Shown: piece after piece, positions 7,059-15,279 of the stretch | Layout of the letters: each line of letters starts with the position of its first letter | Numbering within the stretch: position 1 is the first letter of the stretch | Source of the DNA: Streptomyces sp. LHD-70 | GTDB taxonomy: Bacteria; Actinomycetota; Actinomycetes; Streptomycetales; Streptomycetaceae | NCBI RefSeq assembly: GCF_031157275.1 | Contig: NZ_JAVIFW010000007.1 | Location: forward strand, 248,001 to 312,000 | DNA length: 64,000 nucleotides | Direction: 5' to 3' | Program-made: the position numbers and the translations under genes | The notes under the pieces: generated by a model | The model's database searches: none | The model's input: the letters and a program-made list of their open reading frames with translations, nothing else | Told to the model about the DNA's origin: nothing

Positions 7059-8696
7059 TCAGTCGTCCGTGTGCGAGCCCGCCAGGACTCCGGTCGCGAC
7101 GGGGGCGGGCTGTTCGTCGGGCCGCCCGTCGGGCAGTTCGTCACCCTCCTGCGCGCTCGCCGGTTCCGGGGAACGCTCGCGGCGCGGCTCGGCTCGCAGG
7201 GCCTTCACCAGCGAGACGCACATACCGATCATCACGAACAGGAACGGGAAGGCCGCGATGACGGCCACCTGCTTGACCGCCTCAAGACCGCCCGCGAGCA
7301 GCAGGACCGCGGCGACAAGGCCGGTCAGCGCACCCCAGAGGATCACGACGACCCGACTCGGGTTCGCGCTGCCCCGGCAGGAGAGCGTCGCGAGCACCAG
7401 GGACGCGGCGTCCGCCCCGCTGACGAAGAACAGGCCGACCAGGATGATCACGACCACGGAAGTGACCGGGAACCAGGGCAGGTTCGCGAGCGTGGCGAAC
7501 AGGCCCGCCTCCTCCCCCGCGGCGACGGCCTCGGACAGCCCGCCGCCGTGCAACTCCTGGTTCATCGCCGTACCGCCGAGGATCGCGAACCACACGACGC
7601 TCACCAGGCTCGGCGCGAGGATCACTCCGAAGATGAACTGCCGGATCGTGCGGCCGCGCGAGATGCGGGCGATGAACATGCCCACGAACGGCGTCCACGA
7701 GATCCACCACGCCCAGTAGAAGACGGTCCAGCCCGAGAGCCATTCGCCGCCGCCGAAGGCCCCCGTCCTGAAGCTCATCTCCGGGAGCGAGGCCAGATAG
7801 CCACCGAGCGCCTCGGTCTGGCTGTTGAGGATGAACACCGTGGGGCCCGCGACGAAGACGAACGCGAGGAGGACGCCGGCGAGCACCATGTTGCCGTTGC
7901 TGAGCCACTGGATGCCGCGGTGCACTCCGGACAGCGCGGAGAGCACGAACAGCACGGTCAGCACGGCGATGACCGAGACGGCGAGGGCGGTGGAACTGCC
8001 GATGCCCCAGACCGCGTTGAGCCCGCTGTTGATCTGCATCGCCCCCAGGCCGAGGGACACGGCGGAGCCGAAGAGCGTGGCGAAGATCGCGAGGATGTCG
8101 ATCGACTTGCCCAGGGGCCCGTCCACCCGGTCACCGATCAGCGGCCGGAAGGCGCAGCTGATCAGGTTGCTGCCGCCCTTGCGGAATCCGAAGTACGCGA
8201 GCACGAGCCCCGCGACCCCGTACAGCGCCCACGGATGGATCGCCCAGTGGAAGTACGAGTACTCCAGGGCCACGCGGGCCGCCTCCTGCGTGCCCGCCTC
8301 GGCGGTGCCGGGCGGAGGGCTGGACACGTGCATGACCGGTTCGCTCGCCCCGTAGAACATCAGGCCGATCCCCATGCCGGCGCTGAACATCATCGCGACC
8401 CAGGAGGCGGTACGGAACTCCGGTCGCTCGTGGTCCTTTCCGAGCCGGATGTCGCCGAACCGGCTCAGGGCCAGGGAGACGGCGAGGAGGACGAATCCGG
8501 CGATGGCCAGGACGAAGAGCCAGCCGAAGTTCTCGATGATCCGCCCCAGGGTCGCGTCCGCGACGCGGGCGAGGTTGTCGGTGAAGAAGACCCCCCAGGC
8601 CACGAACAGGGCCGCCAGCGTCACGGACAGATAGAGGACCGCGGGGTCCGACCGCGCCCCGTCCGCACTCTTCTTCTCCGTCGTCGCATTGCTCAT
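7059..8696 (-). CDS. BCCT-family betaine/carnitine/choline transporter
   Basis: A 545-residue multi-pass membrane protein. The family signature is clear in FYWAWWISWTPFVGMFIARI, and the tryptophan-rich substrate segment and the YGASEPVMH motif near the N-terminal third are also present. BCCT proteins import quaternary ammonium compounds by proton or sodium coupling. As the only transporter in the demethylation block, it most likely brings in the substrate of the Rieske oxygenase, which supports a betaine-like substrate. The C-terminal tail is charged and may be regulatory. The start ATG 8696 has GGAAGG. Its promoter holds the best operator copy. Confidence 0.92.
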   Translation of the reverse strand: MSNATTEKKSADGARSDPAVLYLSVTLAALFVAWGVFFTDNLARVADATLGRIIENFGWLFVLAIAGFVLLAVSLALSRFGDIRLGKDHERPEFRTASWVAMMFSAGMGIGLMFYGASEPVMHVSSPPPGTAEAGTQEAARVALEYSYFHWAIHPWALYGVAGLVLAYFGFRKGGSNLISCAFRPLIGDRVDGPLGKSIDILAIFATLFGSAVSLGLGAMQINSGLNAVWGIGSSTALAVSVIAVLTVLFVLSALSGVHRGIQWLSNGNMVLAGVLLAFVFVAGPTVFILNSQTEALGGYLASLPEMSFRTGAFGGGEWLSGWTVFYWAWWISWTPFVGMFIARISRGRTIRQFIFGVILAPSLVSVVWFAILGGTAMNQELHGGGLSEAVAAGEEAGLFATLANLPWFPVTSVVVIILVGLFFVSGADAASLVLATLSCRGSANPSRVVVILWGALTGLVAAVLLLAGGLEAVKQVAVIAAFPFLFVMIGMCVSLVKALRAEPRRERSPEPASAQEGDELPDGRPDEQPAPVATGVLAGSHTDD

Positions 8697-8745
8697 CCGA
8701 AGCCTTCCGGGAGGGGTGCCGGGGTCTCTCGCAGCGCACCACGAA

Positions 8746-8778
8746 TTGCGTTACACGCAACAGTGCGCTTAATGCGCA
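8746..8778. promoter_or_regulatory. Perfect palindromic operators upstream of the BCCT transporter
   Basis: TTGCGTTACACGCAA (8746-8760) is a perfect TTGCG-N5-CGCAA palindrome, and TGCGCTTAATGCGCA (8764-8778) is a second perfect inverted repeat immediately beside it. They lie 50-80 bases upstream of the transporter start. Confidence 0.6.
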
Positions 8779-8951
8779 ACACAGTCCCGTCCGGCTCACG
8801 GCACGTCAACCCCTCGCGCACGCCTCGCTCACACCGGACGGCCGGCCTCGCCTCGGCCGCGTGGGCGTGCTCCGTACGAGCCCCGGCTCCGGCGGACGGC
8901 GCGCAACAGCCCTTCCCCTGCCAGGCGTCGCACCCCGCGCCAACCGGAGGG
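8779..8951. other. Non-coding gap between the transporter promoter and the zinc-ribbon gene
   Basis: Together with the promoter this makes about 255 bases without a gene. I see the operators at its left end and GC-rich sequence without a convincing gene or terminator in the rest. Confidence 0.5.
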
Positions 8952-9218
8952 TCAGCCGTTCTTCTGCGGCTCACCCCGTTCCGCGCGCGCCGCCTGCTCC
9001 GCGCGTGCCGCCTGTTGCGTCTGCTGCGTGTGTTCCGCGTGCTCGTGCGGCTCCAGGTACTCCGGGCAGTCGGGGTTGTGGCAGGGGCCCGTGGCCCAGA
9101 CGGGTACGTAGGCGCCGAGAGTCTTGTGGCGCCTCTTGACGATCAAGCCCACGTGTTGCTTGCAGACCGGGCACAGCAGTTCGCCCTGCGGGCCCGTCTC
9201 ATGCTGTTCTTTACCCAT
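8952..9218 (-). CDS. Small zinc-ribbon protein of unknown function
   Basis: An 88-residue protein with two cysteine pairs, LLCPVCKQHVG and GPCHNPDCPEY, spaced like a zinc ribbon, and a C-terminal tail rich in Gln, Ala, Arg and His. It starts ten bases after the terC-like stop, so the two genes are probably cotranscribed. The upstream TTAAAAA run is oddly AT-rich and there is no good Shine-Dalgarno sequence, so translation may depend on the upstream gene. The function is unknown; a metal or nucleic acid binding role is inferred from the cysteines only. Confidence 0.65.
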   Translation of the reverse strand: MGKEQHETGPQGELLCPVCKQHVGLIVKRRHKTLGAYVPVWATGPCHNPDCPEYLEPHEHAEHTQQTQQAARAEQAARAERGEPQKNG

Positions 9219-9227
9219 TTTTTAATG

Positions 9228-10190
9228 TTAATCCGAATCACCGGAATCCGGGGCCCGCGCGGGCGGCCGGCGGATGCTGAGGACGATGGACACGGCCAGG
9301 ACGACGACGATGACCGCGAGGCTCAGCGGGGACGGAATCTCCGGGATGGCCGGGCTGATCAGCTTGTGCGAGGCCTGAAGGATCAGCTTGACGCCGATGA
9401 AGGACAGGATGACCGCGAGCCCGGTGTTCAGGTAGTGGAAGCGGTCGAGGAGGCCGGAGAGCAGGAAGTACAGCGCGCGCAGGCCGAGGATCGCGAAGGC
9501 GTTGCTGGTGTAGACGATGAACGCGTCGTCGCTGACGGCGAGAACGGCCGGGACGCTGTCGACGGCGAAGATCAGGTCGGCCGCCTCGATGGCCGCGATC
9601 ACCGCGAGCAGCGGCGTGGCCACAAGTTTCCCGGCCTCTTTCACGAAGAACTTCGCACCGGCGTACTCGTCGCGTACGGGGACGATCTTCCGCAGGGCCC
9701 GGACCGCGAAGCTGCGGCCGGGGTCGAACGAGTCCTCTTCATCCTTGAGCAGCTTGTACGTGCTGTAGAAGAGGACGGCGGCGAAGGCGTAAAGCACGGC
9801 GGTGAACCTGCTGACCACGGCCACGCCGAGGGAGAGGAACACGGCGCGGAACACGAGCGCGCCCATGACGCCGAAGAACAGGACGCGGTGCTGGTAGGCG
9901 CGGGGCACCTTGAAGTAGGCGAAGATCACGGCGAAGACGAACAGGTTGTCCACCGACAGGCTCTTCTCAAGCAGCCAGGCGGTCGTGTACTCGGTCCCCG
10001 CCGTCGTACCGAGTACGAGGAAGACCACTCCGCCGAAGATCAGCGCGAGGCCGACCCAGAGTCCGCTCCAGGCGGCGGCTTCCTTGAATCCGATGACATG
10101 TGCGCTGCGGTGGGCCAGCAGATCGACCGCCAACGACACCACCACGGTCGCGGCGAACACACCCCATAGCCAGAGCGGGACTTCGAGCAC
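9228..10190 (-). CDS. TerC-family integral membrane protein
   Basis: A 320-residue membrane protein with about nine hydrophobic segments and the TerC hallmarks SLSVDNLFVFAVIF and AADLIFAVDSVPAVLAVS, whose aspartates are conserved in the family. TerC proteins are linked to tellurite resistance and, more recently, to metal (Mn) handling during protein export. I chose GTG 10190 because CGGGAGAG stands nine bases upstream; GTG 10199 is too close to it. A zinc-ribbon gene follows in the same direction. Upstream it diverges from a universal stress protein gene. Confidence 0.9.
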   Translation of the reverse strand: MLEVPLWLWGVFAATVVVSLAVDLLAHRSAHVIGFKEAAAWSGLWVGLALIFGGVVFLVLGTTAGTEYTTAWLLEKSLSVDNLFVFAVIFAYFKVPRAYQHRVLFFGVMGALVFRAVFLSLGVAVVSRFTAVLYAFAAVLFYSTYKLLKDEEDSFDPGRSFAVRALRKIVPVRDEYAGAKFFVKEAGKLVATPLLAVIAAIEAADLIFAVDSVPAVLAVSDDAFIVYTSNAFAILGLRALYFLLSGLLDRFHYLNTGLAVILSFIGVKLILQASHKLISPAIPEIPSPLSLAVIVVVLAVSIVLSIRRPPARAPDSGDSD

Positions 10191-10393
10191 ACCGGCCACT
10201 CTCCCGGGAACCGACGGCGCATCGGCGCTTGTACAACAGTCTGCGGCACACCGCCGCTTCCGGCGCGGCCGGATGCCGTACAGGGAGGGGCCGGACTCGG
10301 TCGCGTGCGGGGCCGGGCGCGATCGGGTGCGCGGGCCCACCGCTCGTACGAAGCTGGGAGGAGGGCACGTACGCGCTGTGGTGAAGGAGAGGC

Positions 10394-11287
10394 GTGGTGA
10401 GCTCCCCTCCGGTGGTGGTCGGGGTCGACGGCTCCGCGTCGGCCTGGGCCGCGGTGGAGACGGCGGCCCGGGAGGCGCTCCTGCGGGACACGGAGCTGCG
10501 GGTGGTGCACGCCTTCCTGTGGCCCGCGATGCACGTACCGCCCGGCTCGTCCGTCCTCGGCCCGCCCACCGGAGGCGTCCAGGAATCGGTCGAGGCGCTC
10601 CTGGCGGAGGCCGCGGGCCGGGCCCGGCGCGCGGCTCCGGGGGTGGTGACGCGGCACGCGGTGATCGCCGGTGAGTCGGTGGGCGCCCTGGAGGCGGAGT
10701 CGCGTACCGCCCAGCTGGTGGTGCTTGGCGAGCGGGGCACGGGCGGCTTCGCCCACCTGCTGCTCGGGTCGACGGCCGTTCAGCTGGCCGCGCACGCCCA
10801 CTGCCCGGTTCTCGTCGTACGCGGTCGGGAGGTGCGGGACGGTCCGGTGCTCGTGGCCGTGGACGGTTCGCCGCAGGGGCGCGGGGCACTGTCCTTCGCG
10901 TTCGCCGAGGCCTCGCTGCGGGGCGCCGGGCTTGAGGCGCTGCACGCGTGGACCACCTGGAGCGACCACGGCGAGATGGTGCCGGGCAGCCCGGTGGACG
11001 TGCTCGAACTACTCGGTGACATCGACGAGTTGAGGGCGACGGAGGAACGGCTGCTCGCCGAGGCACTCACCGGGCTCCGCGAGCACTACCCCGACGTGAC
11101 CGTGCGCCCGAGCCTGGTGCGGGGCCGTACGCGACCCGTGCTGATCGAGGCGAGCGGTCGGGCCCAGCTGGTCGTGGTCGGCGCGCGTGGACACGGCGGC
11201 TTCACCGGACTGCTGCTCGGCTCGGTCAGTCAGGCCCTCCTCCACCACGCGCACTGCCCCGTGGCCGTCGTGCGCTCGGGCCTGTGA
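10394..11287 (+). CDS. Universal stress protein with two USP domains
   Basis: A 297-residue tandem USP protein. Domain 1 (residues about 1-140) has VVVGVDGSASAW and GERGTGGFAHLLLGS; domain 2 has VAVDGS and GARGHGGFTGLLLGS. Both glycine motifs match the ATP-binding G-x2-G-x9-GS pattern, so both halves may bind nucleotide. Such proteins are cytoplasmic stress and dormancy factors. The GTG start 10394 follows AAGGAGAGGC. It diverges from the TerC gene across about 200 bases, where I see no distinct operator. Confidence 0.92.
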   Translation: MVSSPPVVVGVDGSASAWAAVETAAREALLRDTELRVVHAFLWPAMHVPPGSSVLGPPTGGVQESVEALLAEAAGRARRAAPGVVTRHAVIAGESVGALEAESRTAQLVVLGERGTGGFAHLLLGSTAVQLAAHAHCPVLVVRGREVRDGPVLVAVDGSPQGRGALSFAFAEASLRGAGLEALHAWTTWSDHGEMVPGSPVDVLELLGDIDELRATEERLLAEALTGLREHYPDVTVRPSLVRGRTRPVLIEASGRAQLVVVGARGHGGFTGLLLGSVSQALLHHAHCPVAVVRSGL

Positions 11288-11312
11288 CCGCCTCTATGAC
11301 CTCTCCATGGCC

Positions 11313-12113
11313 TCAGTCGGCGTCCGTAGCCTGGTCCAGGGTGAACAGGGCGCCGTCGGGGTCCCGTACGGTCACCTGCCGGGTGGGGCTGTCGGCCCAG
11401 TCCGCGTCGGGGAGCGTACTGCCGCCGTGTTCCAGGGCGCGGGACACCGCCTCGTCCAGGTCCTCGACCCTGAAGTGGACCAGCCAGCGGGGCCGGAGCT
11501 GCGGTTTCGGCGCCGCCTGTTCCACGGGGCCGCTGTTCATGCGGGCGACCGGGCGCCCCTGCCGCCGGAGCACCACCTGGTCCTCCTCGTACGAGGTGGC
11601 GCAGCTGCTGTCGCCGTCACCCTCGCCCCAGCCGAGGACCTCGCCGTAGAAGATCGCCGAGTCGAAGGCGTTGCGGGCGTGGAGTTCGATCCAGGCGGGC
11701 GAGCGCTCCGCGCCGATGGTCCACTCGGACAGGACGTCCCCGTCCCAGATGCCGAATACGGCGCCCTCCTGGTCGGTCACCAGGGCAGCCCGTCCCCCGG
11801 CGGGGTAGGTGACCGGCCCCACGCCGACCGTGCCTCCGCGCTCGCGCACCCGCGCGACCGCGGCGTCGGCCTCGTCGACGGCGAAGTACGGCGTCCACAC
11901 CACCGGTACGGCGAACTCCCCGGCCACCGCGCCGATCCCGGCCACCGGTACGCCTTCGTCCTCCGCCAGCGAGAAGGCCCGGCCGAACATGCCCCCTTGC
12001 CGGAACGTCCAGCCGAGCACCGCACCGTAGAAGCGCTCCGCGGCCTCGCGATCGCGTGCCACGAGGCTCAACCAGCAAGGGGCGCCGATCACATCCGCTG
12101 CCACCAGAACCAC
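11313..12113 (-). CDS. Two-domain VOC (glyoxalase/bleomycin resistance) family protein
   Basis: A 266-residue protein with two beta-alpha-beta-beta-beta modules: WLSLVARDREAAERFYGAVLGW at the start and IELHARNAFDSAIFYGEVLGW in the second half, ending VRDPDGALFTLDQ. VOC proteins bind metals or small hydrophobic ligands; members of this pattern are often annotated as hydroxylases or dioxygenase-like proteins. Nothing identifies the substrate. It converges on the universal stress protein gene with 25 bases between them. Confidence 0.82.
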   Translation of the reverse strand: MVLVAADVIGAPCWLSLVARDREAAERFYGAVLGWTFRQGGMFGRAFSLAEDEGVPVAGIGAVAGEFAVPVVWTPYFAVDEADAAVARVRERGGTVGVGPVTYPAGGRAALVTDQEGAVFGIWDGDVLSEWTIGAERSPAWIELHARNAFDSAIFYGEVLGWGEGDGDSSCATSYEEDQVVLRRQGRPVARMNSGPVEQAAPKPQLRPRWLVHFRVEDLDEAVSRALEHGGSTLPDADWADSPTRQVTVRDPDGALFTLDQATDAD

Positions 12114-12307
12114 GGGATCCTCCGTTCCACCGCTGCAGAGGGCGGAAGAGAGCAGGGAAGAGGGAAGGAAGAGAAGAGGGAAGAGAAGAGGGGACGAAAC
12201 GGAACTTATCCAGCGTATGGGAAGTATCCGAGCGGAACGACCCGAGTGTCACGGCGCGGAATATCCTGGTCGTGCGGGCGGAACGCCGAGCGGAGGGTGT
12301 GACGGCC

Positions 12308-12697
12308 ATGGCCCGACTGGTGGTCCGGAAGGGCGAGCTGATCGTCCGGCTGTCCTGGTGGGAGAAGCTCGCGGCGCGGCACGGTGACATCCACGTACCG
12401 CTCGGGGCGGTCGAGCAGGTGGCGGCGGACCCTTCCTGGTGGCGGGTGCTGCGCGGCACGCAGGGCCGGGGGACATGGATCCCCGACGTGCTCTGCATCG
12501 GCGTACGGGACGTGTCCGGCACCAAGGACTTCGTCGCGCTCCGCCCCCGGTCGGGGCCGGTGATCTGTGTCGACCTGCACGCCGCGGCCGCCCCGTTCGC
12601 CCGGGTCGCCGTGACCGATCCCGTCCCGGACGCGACGGCGGCCACCATTCGGACCGCCGCCGCCCGCTTCCTGCGGGGCTCGCAGGGCGCCGACTGA
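12308..12697 (+). CDS. Conserved hypothetical protein
   Basis: A 129-residue protein starting MARLVVRKGELIVRLSWWEK with several beta-strand-like segments (DIHVPLGAVEQV, IPDVLCIGVRDV, GPVICVDL), reminiscent of small PH-like or DUF-type Streptomyces proteins. No catalytic motif is visible. ATG 12308 has GGAGG eleven bases away; the in-frame GTG 12299 is too close to it. It is flanked by convergent or unrelated genes, so context gives no function. Confidence 0.65.
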   Translation: MARLVVRKGELIVRLSWWEKLAARHGDIHVPLGAVEQVAADPSWWRVLRGTQGRGTWIPDVLCIGVRDVSGTKDFVALRPRSGPVICVDLHAAAAPFARVAVTDPVPDATAATIRTAAARFLRGSQGAD

Positions 12698-12835
12698 CCA
12701 GGCCGCGCCCCGCGCGCCCAACGGCCCACCACGGACAGTGACTTCCCGAAGTGTGCGATGCGCCGACCCGTCCTACGTTGGATCCGCAAGCTTCCGACGA
12801 ACTTCCCGGACTCTGTTTCCGGACGAGGAGGAACC

Positions 12836-13036
12836 ATGGCCGACAAGGGCGGCATGGACAAGGCAAAGGGCAAGGCCAAGGAAGTGGCCGGCAAGGTCAC
12901 CGGCGACCGCAAGCAGGAAGTCGAGGGCAAGGGCGAACAGGCCCGCGGCGAGGCGAAGAAGATGCGCGGAAAGGTCGAGGAGCGGGCCCGCAAGACGGGC
13001 GGCTCCATGACGGAGGGTCCGAAGGACCCGATGTGA
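12836..13036 (+). CDS. CsbD-family stress response protein
   Basis: A 66-residue, highly charged protein (DKAKGKAKEVAGKVTGD) typical of CsbD, a small hydrophilic protein controlled by general stress sigma factors in several bacteria. The GAGGAGG site is placed ideally before ATG 12836. It lies alone and ends just before a strong hairpin. Its molecular role is unknown. Confidence 0.9.
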   Translation: MADKGGMDKAKGKAKEVAGKVTGDRKQEVEGKGEQARGEAKKMRGKVEERARKTGGSMTEGPKDPM

Positions 13037-13057
13037 CCTGAGGTCCGGCAGCCGGCA

Positions 13058-13112
13058 GAGCCCGGCGCACCACAGCCCGCAGACAAGGTCGCGGGTTGGG
13101 CGCGCCGGGCTC
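13058..13112 (+). terminator. Hairpin terminator after csbD
   Basis: An 11-bp perfect stem, GAGCCCGGCGC and its complement, begins 21 bases after the CsbD stop, with an inner CCCGC/GCGGG pairing. Confidence 0.65.
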
Positions 13113-13235
13113 TCGGCGTGCCGGTTGCCGTGCGCTTCGCAGACCACACCGGTCAACTCCTCGTACGGGCGGCGGACTTGACCGTCGAGCCGTCCGGCGC
13201 GGGCGGCGCATTTTCCGGCGCCGGGGCGGGACTTC

Positions 13236-13245
13236 TATCGCGATA
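13236..13245. promoter_or_regulatory. Palindrome TATCGCGATA upstream of the DUF1707 gene
   Basis: A perfect 10-bp AT-flanked palindrome, extended to CTATCGCGATATAG, stands out in GC-rich sequence about 75 bases upstream of the DUF1707 start. It resembles a small dimeric repressor operator; the protein is unknown. Confidence 0.35.
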
Positions 13246-13316
13246 TAGCGTTAGTCTGACGGGCTGATGCGTGCGCCACGCCGCGCGGAGACGTTCGAAG
13301 GGACCTGGACGGAAGC

Positions 13317-14000
13317 ATGTCGGGAGAGATCTCACCCACGGGGAAGCAGCCCGCTCCGGGCTCGCCGCCCGCGCTGCGAGCCTCGCACGCGGACCGGGAC
13401 CGGGTGGTGGACGTCCTGCGTATCGCGGCGGGGGACGGCCTGCTGAGCGCGGACGAGCTGGACGAGCGCCTGGAAGTCGCCCTGTCGGCGCGGACCCTGG
13501 GCCAACTGGCCGTACTCACCGCCGACTTGCCGGCGGTGAGCGGTGCCGCCGCGGCGGTCACGGCGGTCGCGGCGGTCGCGGAACCCAAGGACGTCGTCCG
13601 GATCGAGCAGGTCTTCAGCGGCGCGGTGGAGCGTACGGGGCGCTGGGTACTGCCGCGGCGGCTTGAGCTGGCGGTGACCTGGTGCGACGTGACGCTCGAC
13701 TTCACCGAGGCGGTGATCACCCAGGACACGGTGCGGATCGACGTGGCCATGGCGGGCAAGAGCCTGACGCTGATCACGGGGCCGGACATCGAGGTCGACG
13801 TGGACGGGCTGACCCTGGTGCACTGCAAGCTCCGACACCGCCGCATGCGCGCAGCTCCGGGCACGCCGACCAGGCTGCGCGTGGAGCTGGTCGGCCAGAA
13901 GGCCCACGGCAATGTGGTGGTGCGGCCCCCGCGCCGGACGTTCGGGCAGTGGCTGCTGCGCAGGCCGGTGTCGCCGCCGTCCGGGTCCGGGGGCGGGTGA
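13317..14000 (+). CDS. DUF1707 (SHOCT-like) domain protein
   Basis: A 227-residue protein. Residues about 20-70 (LRASHADRDRVVDVLRIAAG, then LLSADELDERLEVALSART) are the DUF1707 domain common in actinobacteria, often joined to membrane or adhesion modules. The rest contains repeated beta-type segments (DVTLDFTEAVI, VRIDVAMAGKSLTLI), like the DUF1707/DUF2154 pairing of cell-envelope stress proteins. No transmembrane segment is seen. The function is unknown; envelope-stress sensing is an inference from the family. Confidence 0.78.
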   Translation: MSGEISPTGKQPAPGSPPALRASHADRDRVVDVLRIAAGDGLLSADELDERLEVALSARTLGQLAVLTADLPAVSGAAAAVTAVAAVAEPKDVVRIEQVFSGAVERTGRWVLPRRLELAVTWCDVTLDFTEAVITQDTVRIDVAMAGKSLTLITGPDIEVDVDGLTLVHCKLRHRRMRAAPGTPTRLRVELVGQKAHGNVVVRPPRRTFGQWLLRRPVSPPSGSGGG

Positions 14001-14033
14001 CGGGCGGCGGCGGGCCGAGACGGATGCCGCGCC

Positions 14034-14456
14034 TCAGGCCGTCGCGAGGGCGACCTCCGTCGACTTGATCAGCGCGACCACCGAGGAGCCGACGGCCAGA
14101 CCGAGATCGGTGACCGAGTCCTTGGTGATCGCGGCGGTCAGCGCGCCACCGCCCTCGATCTCGACCTTGACCGCCGCCATGGCCCCACCGGTGACCACCT
14201 CGGCGACCGTGCCGGAGAGCTGGTTGCGGATGGACAGCCCCTCGACGGGACCGGTCGCGAGGGACACCTCGGTGGACTTGACCAGGGCGTGCACGGCCGA
14301 GCCCGCGGCGACGCCCAGCTCCCGCACGGCCTCCAGGGTGATCGCCGCGGTGACGACCTGGCCGCCGTGCAGACGGACCTTGACGGTGGCCATGACCTCC
14401 CCGGGGGCGACCGCGGTGACGGTGCCGGGGAGCTGGTTGCGGATGGAGAGGCTCAT
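14034..14456 (-). CDS. Molybdopterin-binding (Mop/TOBE) protein with two Mop domains
   Basis: A 140-residue protein made of two near-identical Mop units: LSIRNQLPGTVTAV (residues 3-70) and LSIRNQLSGTVAEV (75-140), each ending in STEVxLAT. Di-Mop proteins bind molybdate or tungstate oxyanions in the cytoplasm as storage or buffering proteins. It is divergent from the HTH-Mop regulator and lies beside modA-modBC. The start ATG 14456 has only a weak ribosome binding site (GGGGTG). Its promoter lies in the TCCGTGAC repeat array. Confidence 0.88.
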   Translation of the reverse strand: MSLSIRNQLPGTVTAVAPGEVMATVKVRLHGGQVVTAAITLEAVRELGVAAGSAVHALVKSTEVSLATGPVEGLSIRNQLSGTVAEVVTGGAMAAVKVEIEGGGALTAAITKDSVTDLGLAVGSSVVALIKSTEVALATA

Positions 14457-14507
14457 CAGGGAACACCCCGGTCTCGAGTGATGGGCGGCGGCAGCGGAGC
14501 GGTCGAC

Positions 14508-14633
14508 TCCGTGACGATCGGCTTCCGTGACAGTCGGCATCCGTGACAGTCACGGCTTCCGTAACAGTCACGGCTTCCGCGACAGTCGGCATCCGTGACA
14601 ATTCGACTTCCGTGACAATTCGACTTCCGTGAC
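14508..14633. repeat. Eight-copy TCCGTGAC direct repeat array in the divergent mop promoter
   Basis: TCCGTGAC or a one-base variant occurs at 14508, 14524, 14540, 14558, 14576, 14592, 14609 and 14626, all in the same orientation, spaced 16, 16, 18, 18, 16, 17 and 17 bases. The spacers are also related (CAGTCGGCA, CAGTCACGGCT, CAATTCGACT). The array fills the space between the divergent Mop and HTH-Mop genes and may be a cooperative binding region. Confidence 0.9.
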
Positions 14634-14754
14634 AAGTGAACGGGCACGACGCCGCCGTCCGCACTTGGGGATTCCTCCAGCAGCCCTCGCACCTGCCATG
14701 GATATTCCGCCGGAGAATTGCACATGCCAGGAAAAGCGCCGTACCTTGTCGCAC

Positions 14755-15150
14755 ATGCAGTCCTACACGATCGGTCAGGCCGCGCGTCTGCTCGGCGTCA
14801 GCCCTGACACCGCGCGGCGCTGGGCCGACGGAGGCAAGGTCGCCACCCACCGCGACGAGGCCGGCCGCAGGCTCATCGACGGCCGTGACCTGGCCGCGTT
14901 CTCCGTCGAGGTCGCCCAGGGCGGCGTCGGCGAGGAGGACGTGTCGTACACCTCGGCGCGCAACGCCTTTCCGGGCATCGTCACCGCCGTCAAACTCGGC
15001 GACGTCGCCGCGCAGGTGGAGATCCAGGCAGGGCCGCACCGGCTGGTCTCCCTGTTGACCCGGGAAGCCGTCGAGGAGCTCGGCCTTGAGGTCGGCATGC
15101 AGGCCACCGCCCGCGTGAAGTCGACCAGCGTCCACATCGACCGCGCCTGA
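14755..15150 (+). CDS. HTH-Mop transcriptional regulator of molybdate genes
   Basis: A 131-residue protein. Residues 1-55 form a MerR/excisionase-like helix-turn-helix (YTIGQAARLLGVSPDTARRW) and residues about 65-131 a Mop/TOBE domain (ARNAFPGIVTAVKLGDVAAQ). It plausibly senses molybdate directly and controls modABC and the neighbouring Mop gene, in place of ModE. No Shine-Dalgarno sequence precedes ATG 14755, so the transcript may be leaderless or the protein weakly made. The upstream array of eight direct repeats is a natural candidate target. Confidence 0.85.
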   Translation: MQSYTIGQAARLLGVSPDTARRWADGGKVATHRDEAGRRLIDGRDLAAFSVEVAQGGVGEEDVSYTSARNAFPGIVTAVKLGDVAAQVEIQAGPHRLVSLLTREAVEELGLEVGMQATARVKSTSVHIDRA

Positions 15151-15279
15151 GCCGCACCGGACGGCCGCATCCGGACGGCCGCACCCGCACCACACGTGGC
15201 GCTGCCCGTCCCCGGCGCTGACCCTTTCCGCTCACGGTCCGGCCTCCGTCGCCGAGCCGATGCCCCAGGAGTCCCACTC

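Noticed and set aside
6819..10169. Very long open frame (over 1100 codons) on the forward strand
   Set aside because: It runs antisense through the BCCT, zinc-ribbon and TerC genes and codes for Arg/Gly/Asp-rich low-complexity sequence. It is a by-product of GC-rich third codon positions on the other strand.
14508..14633. Direct repeat array considered as CRISPR
   Set aside because: Unit of 8 bases with 16-18-base period is far too short, spacers resemble each other, and no cas genes are present.
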